From assembly GCA_934140285.1 (NCBI GenBank), contig CAKPBI010000008.1, positions 20,538-84,537 of the forward strand: DNA of 64,000 bases, in the 5' to 3' direction. Both the position numbers and the translations under genes were made by a program. Of this stretch, positions 1 through 8,648 are shown in pieces; the stretch's first letter is position 1; every line of letters starts with the position of its first letter. A model generated the notes under the pieces. That model was not told the origin of the DNA, did not search any database, and saw nothing but the letters and a program-made list of their open reading frames with translations. The DNA is from an uncultured Bacilli bacterium. Lineage in GTDB: Bacteria; Bacillota_I; Bacilli_A; ML615J-28; CAG-313.

Positions 1-1
1 C

Positions 2-1099
2 CAAGTGTACCAAAAGAAAGGTACTTACGCCATCATTGTAAATAAAATGGAACAAGAAGGACTTGGTCTAATTTATCAACAATTCTTAGAATTAAAAGAT
101 AAACTTTCTAAAGAAGGCTTGTTTGATGAATCAAGAAAACTTCCTATTCCTGAATATCCAGAAAGAGTAGCGATTGTTACAGCCTTAACCGGAGAAGCTA
201 TCAATGATATTGTTTCAACCTTTAATAGGCGTTTTCCACTTGCGAGATTAAAACTATATCCAGCTCTTGTTCAAGGGTTAGATGCTCCGAAAGACTTAAT
301 TAGGGCTGTAAATGAAGTTTTTAACGATAACTGGGCTGAAGTCTTAATCATTGGCCGTGGGGGCGGAAGTTATGAAGACTTATCTTGCTTTAATGATGAA
401 GCTCTCGCAAGACTCCTAGCTTCTAGTAAGATTCCGGTTGTTTCGGCAGTAGGTCATGAGGGTGACTTTACCATCTGTGATTTCGTGGCTTCATACCGTG
501 CTCCAACTCCAACTGGCGCCGCTATGAGACTAACCAAAGAAAAGAGTGAAGTCATAAAAGGCTTAATGGATAAGGTCGCAAGACTAAATCACGGGATTAA
601 AGCCGTTTTAAGTAATAAATATTACTTATACGATAACTTAATTAAGTCTTATCCCCTCCTTCATTTTGATGAATTTTTAAATCACCAATTTCTTAATCCT
701 TTAACGGTAACAACCGAAAAACTTAAAGGCTTAAATCCAGAATTTGTGATTGATACTAATATTCAAAAACTAAATGAATTAGATAAAAGACTATATCTTG
801 GGATTAACAATGATCTAAAACATAAGATGGAAGGTTATAATACCCTCAAATCACGTCTTGTTCCAAGCTTAGTCTTAAATAAAATTGAACTTTATAAATC
901 AGAATTAGTCAAACTAATGGAAAAGAATGTCTTATTAAATCCTTTTAATGTCATGTTAAAAGGTTACACAATAGCTTACCAAGATGAAGTAATCATTAAG
1001 TCTGTTAATCATGTAGATATGGAAAAACCACTAAAGGTTAAATTCTATGATGGTTATGTTATGACTAATATTTATGATAAAAAGATAACAGAGGAGTAA
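2..1099 (+). CDS. xseA: Exodeoxyribonuclease VII large subunit, 5' end cut by window edge
   Basis: XseA is the catalytic subunit of exonuclease VII, which degrades single-stranded DNA to short oligonucleotides in mismatch repair and recombination. The frame is open from the first bases of the window, so the N-terminal OB-fold is missing and the GTG at 5 is an internal codon. The visible part holds the family core: IIGRGGGSYEDL (about nt 350-385), the SAVGHEGDFTICDF block and RAPTPTGAA (about nt 445-520), followed by the long helical C-terminal region. It ends two bases before xseB, as expected for one transcription unit. Identification is firm; only the true start is unknown. Confidence 0.95.
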   Translation, partial: QVYQKKGTYAIIVNKMEQEGLGLIYQQFLELKDKLSKEGLFDESRKLPIPEYPERVAIVTALTGEAINDIVSTFNRRFPLARLKLYPALVQGLDAPKDLIRAVNEVFNDNWAEVLIIGRGGGSYEDLSCFNDEALARLLASSKIPVVSAVGHEGDFTICDFVASYRAPTPTGAAMRLTKEKSEVIKGLMDKVARLNHGIKAVLSNKYYLYDNLIKSYPLLHFDEFLNHQFLNPLTVTTEKLKGLNPEFVIDTNIQKLNELDKRLYLGINNDLKHKMEGYNTLKSRLVPSLVLNKIELYKSELVKLMEKNVLLNPFNVMLKGYTIAYQDEVIIKSVNHVDMEKPLKVKFYDGYVMTNIYDKKITEE

Positions 1100-1101
1100 A
1101 A

Positions 1102-1305
1102 ATGAAAAATAAATCATTTGAAGAATTATTAAAAGAATTACAAGATGTTGTGGCTTTACTTGAAAGTGGAAAACTAAGTCTTGAAGATTCCGTTTCTACC
1201 TATCAAAAAGGAATGGAACTAAGCCTTGAATGTAAAAAAAGACTAGAAGAAGCTAAAAAAGTCATCGTAACTAAAGTTACAAATCAAACGGAAGAAGAAA
1301 TTTAA
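1102..1305 (+). CDS. xseB: Exodeoxyribonuclease VII small subunit
   Basis: This is the 67-residue helical partner of XseA; several small subunits bind one large subunit. It has the family opening FEELLKELQDVVALLESGKL and the following LSLEDSVSTYQKGMEL stretch, and its length is slightly below the usual 70-80 residues. It starts 2 nt after the xseA stop with GAGGAG immediately upstream, so the two are translationally linked. A 46-nt gap follows before dxs. Confidence 0.93.
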   Translation: MKNKSFEELLKELQDVVALLESGKLSLEDSVSTYQKGMELSLECKKRLEEAKKVIVTKVTNQTEEEI

Positions 1306-1351
1306 CTAAAAACTAAAAGTAATGCGTATAATTAAATAAAGGAGGTGAACT

Positions 1352-3148
1352 ATGCCACATTCAATTGAAAATCTAAAGAAAATGAATCTTAAAGATCTTG
1401 AGAATGAATGTCAAGCTATCAGAGAAGATTTAATTGAAAATATTAAAGAAACTGGCGGTCACCTCGCTTCCAACCTTGGGATGGTAGAGCTTACGGTTGC
1501 TCTTCATTATGTCTTTGATAGTCCTAAGGATGTCATCTTTTTTGATGTTTCTCATCAATGTTATACTCATAAGATGTTGACATCAAGAGCGAATGAATTT
1601 AAGCATTTACGAAAATATCATGGCTTAAGTGGATTTTCATCCCCAAGTGAGAGTATCCACGACCCTTATGAGGCTGGACATAGTTCAACTAGTATTTCTT
1701 ATGCCTTAGGGTATTTAGAAGCCAAAGAAAAAGATCCTAACCTTTATGGTAATATTATCAGTGTTATTGGGGATGCATCAATTGTTAATGGTTTAGCAAT
1801 GGAAGCTTTAAACTATTTAGGATCAAAACCAAACCAAAAAATGATTATTATCTTAAATGATAATGAAATGGGAATTTCCAAAAATACCGGTGGACTCGCA
1901 AGAACCTTTAATAATATTAGAGCGAAGGGACGTTTTAAAATCTTAAGAAAGATTACCCCACGTTTTATTAAAAATGCATTAAAGAGTGTCGCTTACAAAA
2001 ACAATATCTTTACGGGATTTGGTCTCAAATACTTAGGAATTATTGATGGACATAACTTAAAAGATTTAATCAAGTACTTAGAGTATGCGAAAAAAAGTCC
2101 AACCTCAATCGTTCTTCATGTTAAAACCACCAAAGGTAAAGGCTTTAAGTTTGCTGAAGAAGATAAAACCGGAGTTTGGCATTCCGTACCACCCTTTAAT
2201 CCGGTAACTGGAGCTTTCCTAGATGACCAAAAAGAAGAATATAGTTTTGGCATTTCCTTAAGTAAAAAATTAATTGAAGAAATCAAAAATGATGATACCA
2301 TCAAAGTTATAACTCCAGGTATGGCCTATGGCAGTGGAATTGATGAAATCTTAAGTTTGTATCCTAAGAATTTTATTGATGTAGGGATTGCGGAAGAAAA
2401 TGCAATAACCCTTGCGGCATCCCTTGCGACTAATAACTTTAAGCCAGTGGTCTTTCTTTATTCAACTTTCTTAAGTCGAGCCTATGATGAACTACTTATC
2501 GATGTCGCAAGACTAAAGAAGCATGTCGTAATCTGCTTAGACCGTAGTGGGATTGTCAGTGGAGATGGACCAACGCATCAAGGAATCTTTGATGTTGCTT
2601 ATCTTTCGAGTATTCCTTATTTATCAATCATGGCTCCAAGAAATACTATGGAGGCCACAAAACTACTGGAGTTTGCTTTAGAAAGTGAAGGAACTTTTGT
2701 TATACGTTACCCTAAAGATGCTGTTACAATAGAATCATCATTGAAAGTTGAAATGGGAAAATGGAAAATTTTAAAGAATAGTAATAACCAAAAATACATT
2801 ATTTCCTATGGTCCTAATCTAGATTTAATAAAAGAAAAACTAAAAAATAGTGATATTGGTTTAATTAATGCATGTTTTATTAAACCATTTGATCAAGAGT
2901 TAATCTTAAAACTAGTAAAAGCAGAAAACACCTTATACTTTTATGAAGAAGTGGTTGCGAATAACTCCTTAGGTAGTCAAGTTTTAACCTTCTTAAATAA
3001 TGCTTATATAAATAAGGAAATCCCAATGTACAAACTACATATAAAGACTTTACCTAATTCATACTTAGAAATTGGATCAAGGAATGAACTAGTTAAAGCT
3101 TATAACTTAGAAATAGATGAATTTATAAAAAAAGTAGAGGAGGATTAA
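1352..3148 (+). CDS. dxs: 1-deoxy-D-xylulose-5-phosphate synthase
   Basis: This thiamine-diphosphate enzyme condenses pyruvate and glyceraldehyde 3-phosphate, the first step of the MEP isoprenoid pathway. It has 598 residues, close to the usual 620. Conserved blocks include LASNLGMVELTVALHYV, SHQCYTHK, GHSSTSIS, the diphosphate motif region GDASIVNGLAMEALN with NDN, VGIAEENA carrying the catalytic Glu, and GDGPTHQG. Two signatures are off-consensus: GDA replaces GDG, and AEENA replaces AEQHA. It starts at ATG with a near-perfect AAAGGAGGTGA site and ends 1 nt before recN. Its place between xseB and recN matches the conserved Firmicutes cluster, although ispA is missing. A divergent DXS-like transketolase is a less likely alternative. 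Confidence 0.9.
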   Translation: MPHSIENLKKMNLKDLENECQAIREDLIENIKETGGHLASNLGMVELTVALHYVFDSPKDVIFFDVSHQCYTHKMLTSRANEFKHLRKYHGLSGFSSPSESIHDPYEAGHSSTSISYALGYLEAKEKDPNLYGNIISVIGDASIVNGLAMEALNYLGSKPNQKMIIILNDNEMGISKNTGGLARTFNNIRAKGRFKILRKITPRFIKNALKSVAYKNNIFTGFGLKYLGIIDGHNLKDLIKYLEYAKKSPTSIVLHVKTTKGKGFKFAEEDKTGVWHSVPPFNPVTGAFLDDQKEEYSFGISLSKKLIEEIKNDDTIKVITPGMAYGSGIDEILSLYPKNFIDVGIAEENAITLAASLATNNFKPVVFLYSTFLSRAYDELLIDVARLKKHVVICLDRSGIVSGDGPTHQGIFDVAYLSSIPYLSIMAPRNTMEATKLLEFALESEGTFVIRYPKDAVTIESSLKVEMGKWKILKNSNNQKYIISYGPNLDLIKEKLKNSDIGLINACFIKPFDQELILKLVKAENTLYFYEEVVANNSLGSQVLTFLNNAYINKEIPMYKLHIKTLPNSYLEIGSRNELVKAYNLEIDEFIKKVEED

Positions 3149-3149
3149 G

Positions 3150-4844
3150 ATGATCTCCGAATTAAAAGTCCAAAATTTTGCGATTATAGACAATTTAAAT
3201 GTGGAATTTAAAAAAGGATTTACGGCTTTAACCGGTGAAACGGGAGCTGGAAAATCCTTAATCATTGATGCTATTGGTCTTTTACTTGGTAACCGATCCC
3301 AAACATCGATGATTAGAAATGGGGAAACCAAAGCCATTGTTGAAGGGGTTTTTGAAAAGGTAAGTGACTATACTAAACAAGTATTAGATGACCTTCAAAT
3401 CGAGTTACTAGATGGTGATGTAGTAGTTATTAAAAGAGAACTATCTCAAAGTGGTAAGAACTTAATCCGTGTAAATGGAGAAATCATAACTTTAAACCAA
3501 CTTGAGCTTCTCGCAAGTACTCTTGGTGATATTCACACCCAAAATGAAACCCACAAATTATTTAACCCTCATAATTATTTAACTTTCATTAACAATGAGA
3601 CAATATCATCACTTTTAGATGAATACAAAAATCTAAGAAGTAAGTATTTAGAAGCTTTAAATGCTTATAATGAAATAATTAATCTCTCTAAGACTGATGC
3701 GACTAATCTTGAATATTGGGAATTCCAATATAAAGAATTAGAAAAAGCCTCATTAAGTGTTAATGAAGAAACATCATTAGAAGAAGAACTTAGTTTTTTA
3801 AATAATTATGAAAATATTTTCAAATATTTAACACAAATAAATGATGACTTTAAAGAGAATAATATCTTAGAAAACTTATATGACACAATTTTTAATGTTC
3901 AAAAATTAGGTGAACTTCAACCAGAATTTAAAAATGATAGTGAAATGTTAAATGATGCATATTATTCCCTTGAGGATTTCTTTAAAAAAGTTAAAACCAA
4001 AATTCAAAATCTTGATTATGATGAAAATCGCTTAAACGAAATCAATGAAAGACTAAGTTTGTTAAATACTTTAAAACATAAGTATCATAAATCAATTGGT
4101 GAACTTATCAACTATAAGAATGAACTAAAACAAAAAATTGATAGTTTTGAACAAATTGATGATGCAATAAATGATGCTAAAAATAAAGTAATCAAATGTT
4201 TTGAAGAATTAAAACAATGTGGAATGAAACTAACCAAAGAAAGAAAGGCTTCTGCGAAAATTCTTGAAAAGAATGTTCTTCAAACTTTACTTGACTTAAT
4301 GCTTCCTAAAGTTGATTTAGAAATGGAATTTAACAAATATGATTTACTTGATCCTTTTAACGCCAGCAACTTTAAAAATGATGGTTTAGATGATGTTGAC
4401 ATTAAGATATCATTTAATGTTGGGGAACCCAAGAAATCATTATCTAAGGTTGCATCGGGTGGTGAAATGTCAAGAATTATGCTTGCTTTAAAGGTTCATA
4501 CCCTTAAGACATTAAAACTATCAACAGTAATTTTTGATGAAATTGATAGTGGAGTATCAGGAAGTGTCGCTGGTAAAGTTGGTGAAAAACTAAAAGAAAT
4601 TAGTAAAGATCTTCAAGTCTTAACGATAACGCATTTACCAATTGTTGCTTCAATGGCTGATAATCAATATCATATCTATAAAGTATTTGGTGAAAATTCA
4701 ACATCAACAAAGATTGAATTATTAGATACAGAAAACCGTGTAAAAATGCTTGCGGGAATGATTACACCAGAAAATAATAATGAAAAGGCAATTGATCTTG
4801 CAAAAGCAATGTTAAAATCAAATAATCCAAATATTGAAATATAA
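3150..4844 (+). CDS. recN: DNA repair protein RecN (SMC-like ATPase)
   Basis: RecN is an SMC-like ATPase that acts early in double-strand-break repair. The 564-residue protein has the Walker A motif GETGAGKS near residues 30-37, a central coiled coil (about 150-370), the ABC signature VASGGEMSRIMLALK and Walker B VIFDEIDSGVSG, then the ITHLP switch region. All ATPase elements are intact. The start codon lies 1 nt after the dxs stop behind GAGGAGG. A hairpin with a T-rich tail follows directly downstream and separates recN from spoIVB. Confidence 0.95.
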   Translation: MISELKVQNFAIIDNLNVEFKKGFTALTGETGAGKSLIIDAIGLLLGNRSQTSMIRNGETKAIVEGVFEKVSDYTKQVLDDLQIELLDGDVVVIKRELSQSGKNLIRVNGEIITLNQLELLASTLGDIHTQNETHKLFNPHNYLTFINNETISSLLDEYKNLRSKYLEALNAYNEIINLSKTDATNLEYWEFQYKELEKASLSVNEETSLEEELSFLNNYENIFKYLTQINDDFKENNILENLYDTIFNVQKLGELQPEFKNDSEMLNDAYYSLEDFFKKVKTKIQNLDYDENRLNEINERLSLLNTLKHKYHKSIGELINYKNELKQKIDSFEQIDDAINDAKNKVIKCFEELKQCGMKLTKERKASAKILEKNVLQTLLDLMLPKVDLEMEFNKYDLLDPFNASNFKNDGLDDVDIKISFNVGEPKKSLSKVASGGEMSRIMLALKVHTLKTLKLSTVIFDEIDSGVSGSVAGKVGEKLKEISKDLQVLTITHLPIVASMADNQYHIYKVFGENSTSTKIELLDTENRVKMLAGMITPENNNEKAIDLAKAMLKSNNPNIEI

Positions 4845-4855
4845 ACAAAAAAGTG

Positions 4856-4889
4856 GTAGATAAATTGACATTTATCTACGCTTTTTATT
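4856..4889 (+). terminator. Terminator after recN
   Basis: A 9-bp perfect stem, GTAGATAAA with TTTATCTAC around a 6-nt loop, is followed by a T-rich run. It lies 12 nt after the recN stop. Confidence 0.7.
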
Positions 4890-4930
4890 TTATATTTTCT
4901 GCAAATAATATAATGAAAGGAGGTGTAATT

Positions 4931-5944
4931 TTGAAAAAATTATCAAAAATATTAATATTTTTAATCTTGTTTAGTAGTATCTTCCTATCTTTATCCATTA
5001 ATACCAATGCAACAAGCGTAAAAGATAAAAAAGTTTTACTTGGTGGCGATACCATTGGCTTAAAACTTAATACGGGAGTTTATGTTGTTGGTAAATATCT
5101 AGTTTCTACATCCGTTCGTAAAGAAAGTCCATGGCGAAATAGTGACATTGAAGAAGGCGATAAAATCATTGCTTATGATGGTCAAATAATTAATACCAAT
5201 AAAGATCTACAAACAATGTTAAAAAATGAAACTAAAGATGAGATAACCTTAAAGTTAGAACGTGATAAAAAAGAAATATGTACCAAAATTAATGTTGTAA
5301 CCACCAAAACAAACGATAAATCGCTTGGTTTATACATTAAAGATAAACTAATTGGGATTGGTACCCTTACATTCATTGATACCGAAAAAAATGCTTTTGC
5401 GACCCTTGGCCATGGAATTTACGATGAATATGTGAAAATGGGAAAAGTAAATGGTACCTTAAGTCATTCCGTTATTAATAGCATAAAAAAATCAACAGTG
5501 GGAGTTGCAGGGGAAAAAAGAGCATCCCTTGTTGATGATAATTTAGGAATCATTGCTCAAAACAAAAGTAGTGGTGTTTATGGAAAATTAACTACGAGAA
5601 ATTTTTCCAACAAAAAGCCAATTCAAACCGCATCTCAACAAGAAGTAAAAATTGGACCAGCAGAAATTTATACGGTTGTAAGTGGAAATAAAATAGAAAA
5701 GTTTAATATCAATATTACTGAAATTCATTTACAAAATGCTAACAATGTCAAAGGATTAAAATATGAAATCACGGATTCAAAGCTACTTGACAAAACCGGA
5801 GGGATTGTACAAGGTATGAGTGGAAGTCCTATTGTTCAAAATGATAAATTAGTTGGAGCAGTTTCTCATGTCATAATTGATAATCCAAAATGTGGCTATG
5901 GAGTACATATTGAATGGATGATTAATGATATAAATACCTTATAA
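4931..5944 (+). CDS. spoIVB: SpoIVB sporulation signalling serine peptidase
   Basis: SpoIVB is secreted from the forespore into the space between the two membranes of the developing spore. There it cleaves SpoIVFA, which allows pro-sigma-K processing. I place the start at TTG 4931, 7 nt after AAAGGAGGTG, giving 337 residues with an N-terminal hydrophobic segment of about 25; an upstream extension of the frame has no start signal. A PDZ domain follows (about 65-125), then the S55 peptidase region with GIGTLTFID, catalytic His in LGHGI, and the nucleophile in GMSGSPIVQ followed by GAVSHVIID and GYGVHIEWM. It sits directly before spo0A, as in bacilli and clostridia. Confidence 0.95.
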   Translation: MKKLSKILIFLILFSSIFLSLSINTNATSVKDKKVLLGGDTIGLKLNTGVYVVGKYLVSTSVRKESPWRNSDIEEGDKIIAYDGQIINTNKDLQTMLKNETKDEITLKLERDKKEICTKINVVTTKTNDKSLGLYIKDKLIGIGTLTFIDTEKNAFATLGHGIYDEYVKMGKVNGTLSHSVINSIKKSTVGVAGEKRASLVDDNLGIIAQNKSSGVYGKLTTRNFSNKKPIQTASQQEVKIGPAEIYTVVSGNKIEKFNINITEIHLQNANNVKGLKYEITDSKLLDKTGGIVQGMSGSPIVQNDKLVGAVSHVIIDNPKCGYGVHIEWMINDINTL

Positions 5945-5976
5945 TGTTATTATAATCACTAATTAACATTTTATTC
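5943..5976 (+). terminator. Possible weak terminator after spoIVB
   Basis: A 7-bp inverted repeat, AATGTTA with TAACATT around a 14-nt loop, is followed by TTTATT. It overlaps the spoIVB stop codon. The loop is long and the stem AT-rich, so this is a weak call. Confidence 0.3.
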
Positions 5977-5982
5977 CTATTA

Positions 5983-6022
5983 TTCGACAAATATAAGAGG
6001 AAATCCATTAATTTTAAGCAAT
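5983..6022 (+). promoter_or_regulatory. Candidate Spo0A box and sigma-H-type promoter of spo0A
   Basis: TTCGACA at 5983-5989 is the exact complement of the Bacillus 0A box TGTCGAA. Just downstream, AGAGGAAAT (5996-6004) fits the sigma-H -35 consensus RnAGGAwWW fully. After 11 nt, AAGCAAT (6016-6022) fits RnnGAAT with one mismatch. Spo0A autoregulation through sigma-H and 0A boxes is known in Bacillus subtilis; its operation here is inferred from position and match. Confidence 0.45.
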
Positions 6023-6143
6023 TTCATCAAAAAAAGCATTAAAAAGAGTAAAACCCTTCAACATCTTTCCCAATATTCAGCGTATAAATTGCAAGAGGGA
6101 GTATTTTTTGATAAAATATTATTGCGAAGGGGGATATTTATAC

Positions 6144-6944
6144 ATGCGCAAAATTAAATTACTAATTGCTGAAGACTCTGGTGAAAAGGAGGATGGGTTA
6201 GCCAGCTACTTTGAAAAGTCACCTGAGGCGAACGTAGTGGGGATTTGTTCGACATCAGCAACACTATTCAATGTCTTAAAAGTAACCGACATTGATGTCT
6301 TGTTAATTGATTTATTTACAAAAAATTTTGATGGTCTAAAATTTCTAGAAGAACTAAGAGAAAATCCGGAGGCGTATCACCAACCAAGAAGAATTATTGC
6401 TATTACTCAATTTATGAGTGGATTTGTTAATTCAAAGATGAACAGCCTTTCGGTTGATTATGTCGTATTAAAACCGGTTAATTATGATAATTTACTTCAA
6501 ATAATCATTGGGATGTTAGATGATGATGGGGAAAGACGAAGAAAAGATGATAATGAAACCGATGAAAATCCAGATTTAGATAGTGAAATTACCGAAATCT
6601 TACATGAAGTTGGAGTTCCAGCTCATATTAAAGGATATCTATATTTAAGAGAAGCCATTATTATGGTTTATAATAATGTTGATATTCTAGGTAATATTAC
6701 TAAAATACTATATCCAGAAATCGCTGAACTATATTGCACAACCTCATCAAGAGTAGAAAGAGCAATCAGACATGCAATTGAAATTGCTTGGGTTAGAGGT
6801 AATGTCGATGCCATCAGTGATATCTTTAGTTACACCATTAGCTACAACAAGTCTAAACCAACTAATTCAGAATTTATTGCGATGATATCTGATAAACTAA
6901 GATTACAACATCGTCGTACGAAGAAGTTAAAGTATGTAGCTTAA
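6144..6944 (+). CDS. spo0A: Sporulation master regulator Spo0A
   Basis: Spo0A is the response regulator that commits the cell to sporulation. The chosen start is ATG 6144 behind GCGAAGGGGG, giving 266 residues; a TTG at 6108 in frame is less likely because the protein then loses its usual MRKIKLLIAED opening. The receiver domain (1-125) has the acidic pair in AED, the phosphoacceptor Asp in LLIDLF, Thr in AITQF and Lys in LKPVN. The C-terminal DNA-binding domain (about 155-260) is very close to family consensus, with EVGVPAHIKGYLYLREAI, SSRVERAIRHAIEIAW and KPTNSEFIAMISDKLRL. The receiver is clearly more diverged than the DNA-binding half. Confidence 0.98.
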   Translation: MRKIKLLIAEDSGEKEDGLASYFEKSPEANVVGICSTSATLFNVLKVTDIDVLLIDLFTKNFDGLKFLEELRENPEAYHQPRRIIAITQFMSGFVNSKMNSLSVDYVVLKPVNYDNLLQIIIGMLDDDGERRRKDDNETDENPDLDSEITEILHEVGVPAHIKGYLYLREAIIMVYNNVDILGNITKILYPEIAELYCTTSSRVERAIRHAIEIAWVRGNVDAISDIFSYTISYNKSKPTNSEFIAMISDKLRLQHRRTKKLKYVA

Positions 6945-6991
6945 AAGCCATGTTCATAGTTTTCTAAAACAAACAATAACTTAATTTTATT

Positions 6992-7030
6992 AAAAAATGG
7001 GAATTTTATTATTCTCATTTTTTAATATTT
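6992..7030 (+). terminator. Terminator after spo0A
   Basis: The stem AAAAAATGGGAAT pairs with ATTCTCATTTTTT (one G-U pair) around a 6-nt loop, ending in a T-rich tail. Confidence 0.7.
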
Positions 7031-7046
7031 TAATTTAGGTAAAAAT

Positions 7047-7072
7047 AAAAAAGGCTAAACAGCCTTTTTTTT
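7047..7072. terminator. Bidirectional terminator between spo0A and a convergent small gene
   Basis: AAAAAAGGCT pairs with AGCCTTTTTT around AAAC. The A-run on one side and T-run on the other let it work on both strands, fitting convergent spo0A and the small gene at 7109-7312. Confidence 0.75.
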
Positions 7073-7108
7073 GCAAAAATATTAAAAAAACGATATAATA
7101 TGAAAGTA

Positions 7109-7312
7109 TTATGCAGCTTCAATTAAAACAGCAATTAAACTTGCTATTACAGCAGCGATCATCGCAAATGCTAATACTGCAATAATAATTTTACCAAATA
7201 CAGTTTTTGAAGGAGCTTTTGTAATAACTACTTCAGTCATTCCATCAGCACGTTCATTAAATGTAATTGTTTTTTGTTTCTTCTTTGGTTGTTTTTGATT
7301 ATTTTTAGCCAT
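7109..7312 (-). CDS. Small basic protein with C-terminal membrane anchor, unknown function
   Basis: I do not recognise this 67-residue protein. Its first 45 residues are hydrophilic and very basic (KNNQKQPKKKQK), followed by a short TMTEVVITK-like segment, then one hydrophobic Ala/Ile-rich helix (about 43-65) ending at the C-terminus. That layout predicts a tail-anchored protein with its charged part in the cytoplasm. The start is supported by AAGGAG 9 nt upstream on the minus strand. It is divergent from dinB and convergent with spo0A. Nothing in the sequence gives a function. Confidence 0.6.
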   Translation of the reverse strand: MAKNNQKQPKKKQKTITFNERADGMTEVVITKAPSKTVFGKIIIAVLAFAMIAAVIASLIAVLIEAA

Positions 7313-7391
7313 ATTCCTACTCCTTAAGATTATTATTTTATTAACTTGGCTATATTATAACATATTTTTTTAAAAAAAGGGGCGTGTAAGC

Positions 7392-8630
7392 ATTAAAAAA
7401 AATAGAATTATTTTCCATATTGATATGAATTGTTTTTTTGCGAGTTGTGAGATAGCTAAAAATCCCGATTTAAAGGGGAAAAAACTCGCCGTTGGACGCT
7501 TTGAAGATGGTCATAAAGGAATCGTTCTTGCTTGTAGCTATGAGGCTAAAGCTTATGGGATTACTGCCGCAATGCCTTTTACGGAAGCCCTTAGAAGATG
7601 TCCGGATTTAGTTATTGTTGATCCCCATATAGGGCTTTACAGTGACTACTCAAGAAAGTTCTTTGATTATTTTTTAAGTATTACCCCACTTGTTGAGCCT
7701 GGTAGTATTGATGAGGCTTATCTTGATGTTACAGATGTTTGTGCTCCCTCACTAATTGTGGATCTTGCTCATGATATTCAAAATGATATTTTAAATATGT
7801 TTAACCTGCCATGTAGTATTGGGATTGCTCCGAATAAGTTTTTAGCAAAAATGGCATCAGATATGAAGAAACCTTTAGGAATAACTGTTCTTCGTAAAAG
7901 AGAGATTGATAAATTACTTTGGCCCTTACCTATTTCTGATATGTTTGGCGTCGGTAAGAACTCAAAAGATAGTTTTGTTGCGTTAGGTATTAAAACTATC
8001 GGTGATCTTGCTAACTACAAGGATTTAAAGTTACTAAGTGATGTCCTTGGTCCAAGTAGTGCAGAAGCCTTATACAAAAGAGCCAATGGAGAAGGATCAA
8101 ACGAAGTAGATGTAAGTCGCTTTAATGAAGTTAGTTCCATTAGTACCTCACAAACCTTAGAACGTGATGAATATGATGAAGAAAAAATGTTACTTCATAT
8201 CCATTTACTTTCAAACTCCGTTTCTAAAAGGTTAGAACAAGCAGGCGTTAAGGCTTATACTTTTACCTTACAAATTAAATATTTTAATTTCCGACAAGTA
8301 TCAAGAAGTAAGACTTTACATGAAGCAACTAATGATGCGAATGTCATGTTTAGATTAATGAAAGAATTATTTGATGATTTATATGAAGAAGGAATCCCTG
8401 TTCGTTTATTTGGAGTCGGTGCTTCTAAATTTACGAAATATGAAGAAGAAGTAAAACAACTATCTTTATTTGATAATCTTGATCAAGAACAAAAAGATCA
8501 TAATATTTCTTTACTCCTTTCTTCGATAAATAAAACGGTTGGTACTAATATTATTAAAAAAGGAGTTAAAAATAATAGTGATCCTGAATCACATAGCTTA
8601 GAAAATCGCTTTGTAAAGCATAATAGATGA
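7392..8630 (+). CDS. dinB: DNA polymerase IV (Y-family), apparent ATT start
   Basis: DinB is an error-prone translesion polymerase. Family homology begins at RIIFHIDMNCFFASCE, which is encoded from 7404, upstream of the first ATG at 7425. The first catalytic Asp (E. coli D8) is codon 7422-7424. Between the in-frame stop at 7371 and 7425 there is no ATG, GTG or TTG. ATT at 7392 lies 9 nt after the purine-rich site AAGGGG and gives a normal 412-residue protein. Other motifs are intact: YEAKAYGI, the catalytic pair in GSIDEAYLD, and the little-finger domain to about residue 365. A beta-clamp-like QLSLFD lies near the C-terminus. The gene call is firm; the start codon is inference. Confidence 0.9.
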   Translation: MKKNRIIFHIDMNCFFASCEIAKNPDLKGKKLAVGRFEDGHKGIVLACSYEAKAYGITAAMPFTEALRRCPDLVIVDPHIGLYSDYSRKFFDYFLSITPLVEPGSIDEAYLDVTDVCAPSLIVDLAHDIQNDILNMFNLPCSIGIAPNKFLAKMASDMKKPLGITVLRKREIDKLLWPLPISDMFGVGKNSKDSFVALGIKTIGDLANYKDLKLLSDVLGPSSAEALYKRANGEGSNEVDVSRFNEVSSISTSQTLERDEYDEEKMLLHIHLLSNSVSKRLEQAGVKAYTFTLQIKYFNFRQVSRSKTLHEATNDANVMFRLMKELFDDLYEEGIPVRLFGVGASKFTKYEEEVKQLSLFDNLDQEQKDHNISLLLSSINKTVGTNIIKKGVKNNSDPESHSLENRFVKHNR

Positions 8631-8648
8631 TAATTTGTTTCAATCTTA

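Noticed and set aside
1327..1332. TATAAT before dxs as an internal promoter
   Set aside because: No -35 at a usable distance, and the start of transcription would fall within the ribosome-binding site.
4865..4896. TTGACA/TATATT upstream of spoIVB as a sigma-A promoter
   Set aside because: The spacing is 20 nt and TTGACA forms the loop of the recN terminator; no clear sigma-G or sigma-F site was found either.
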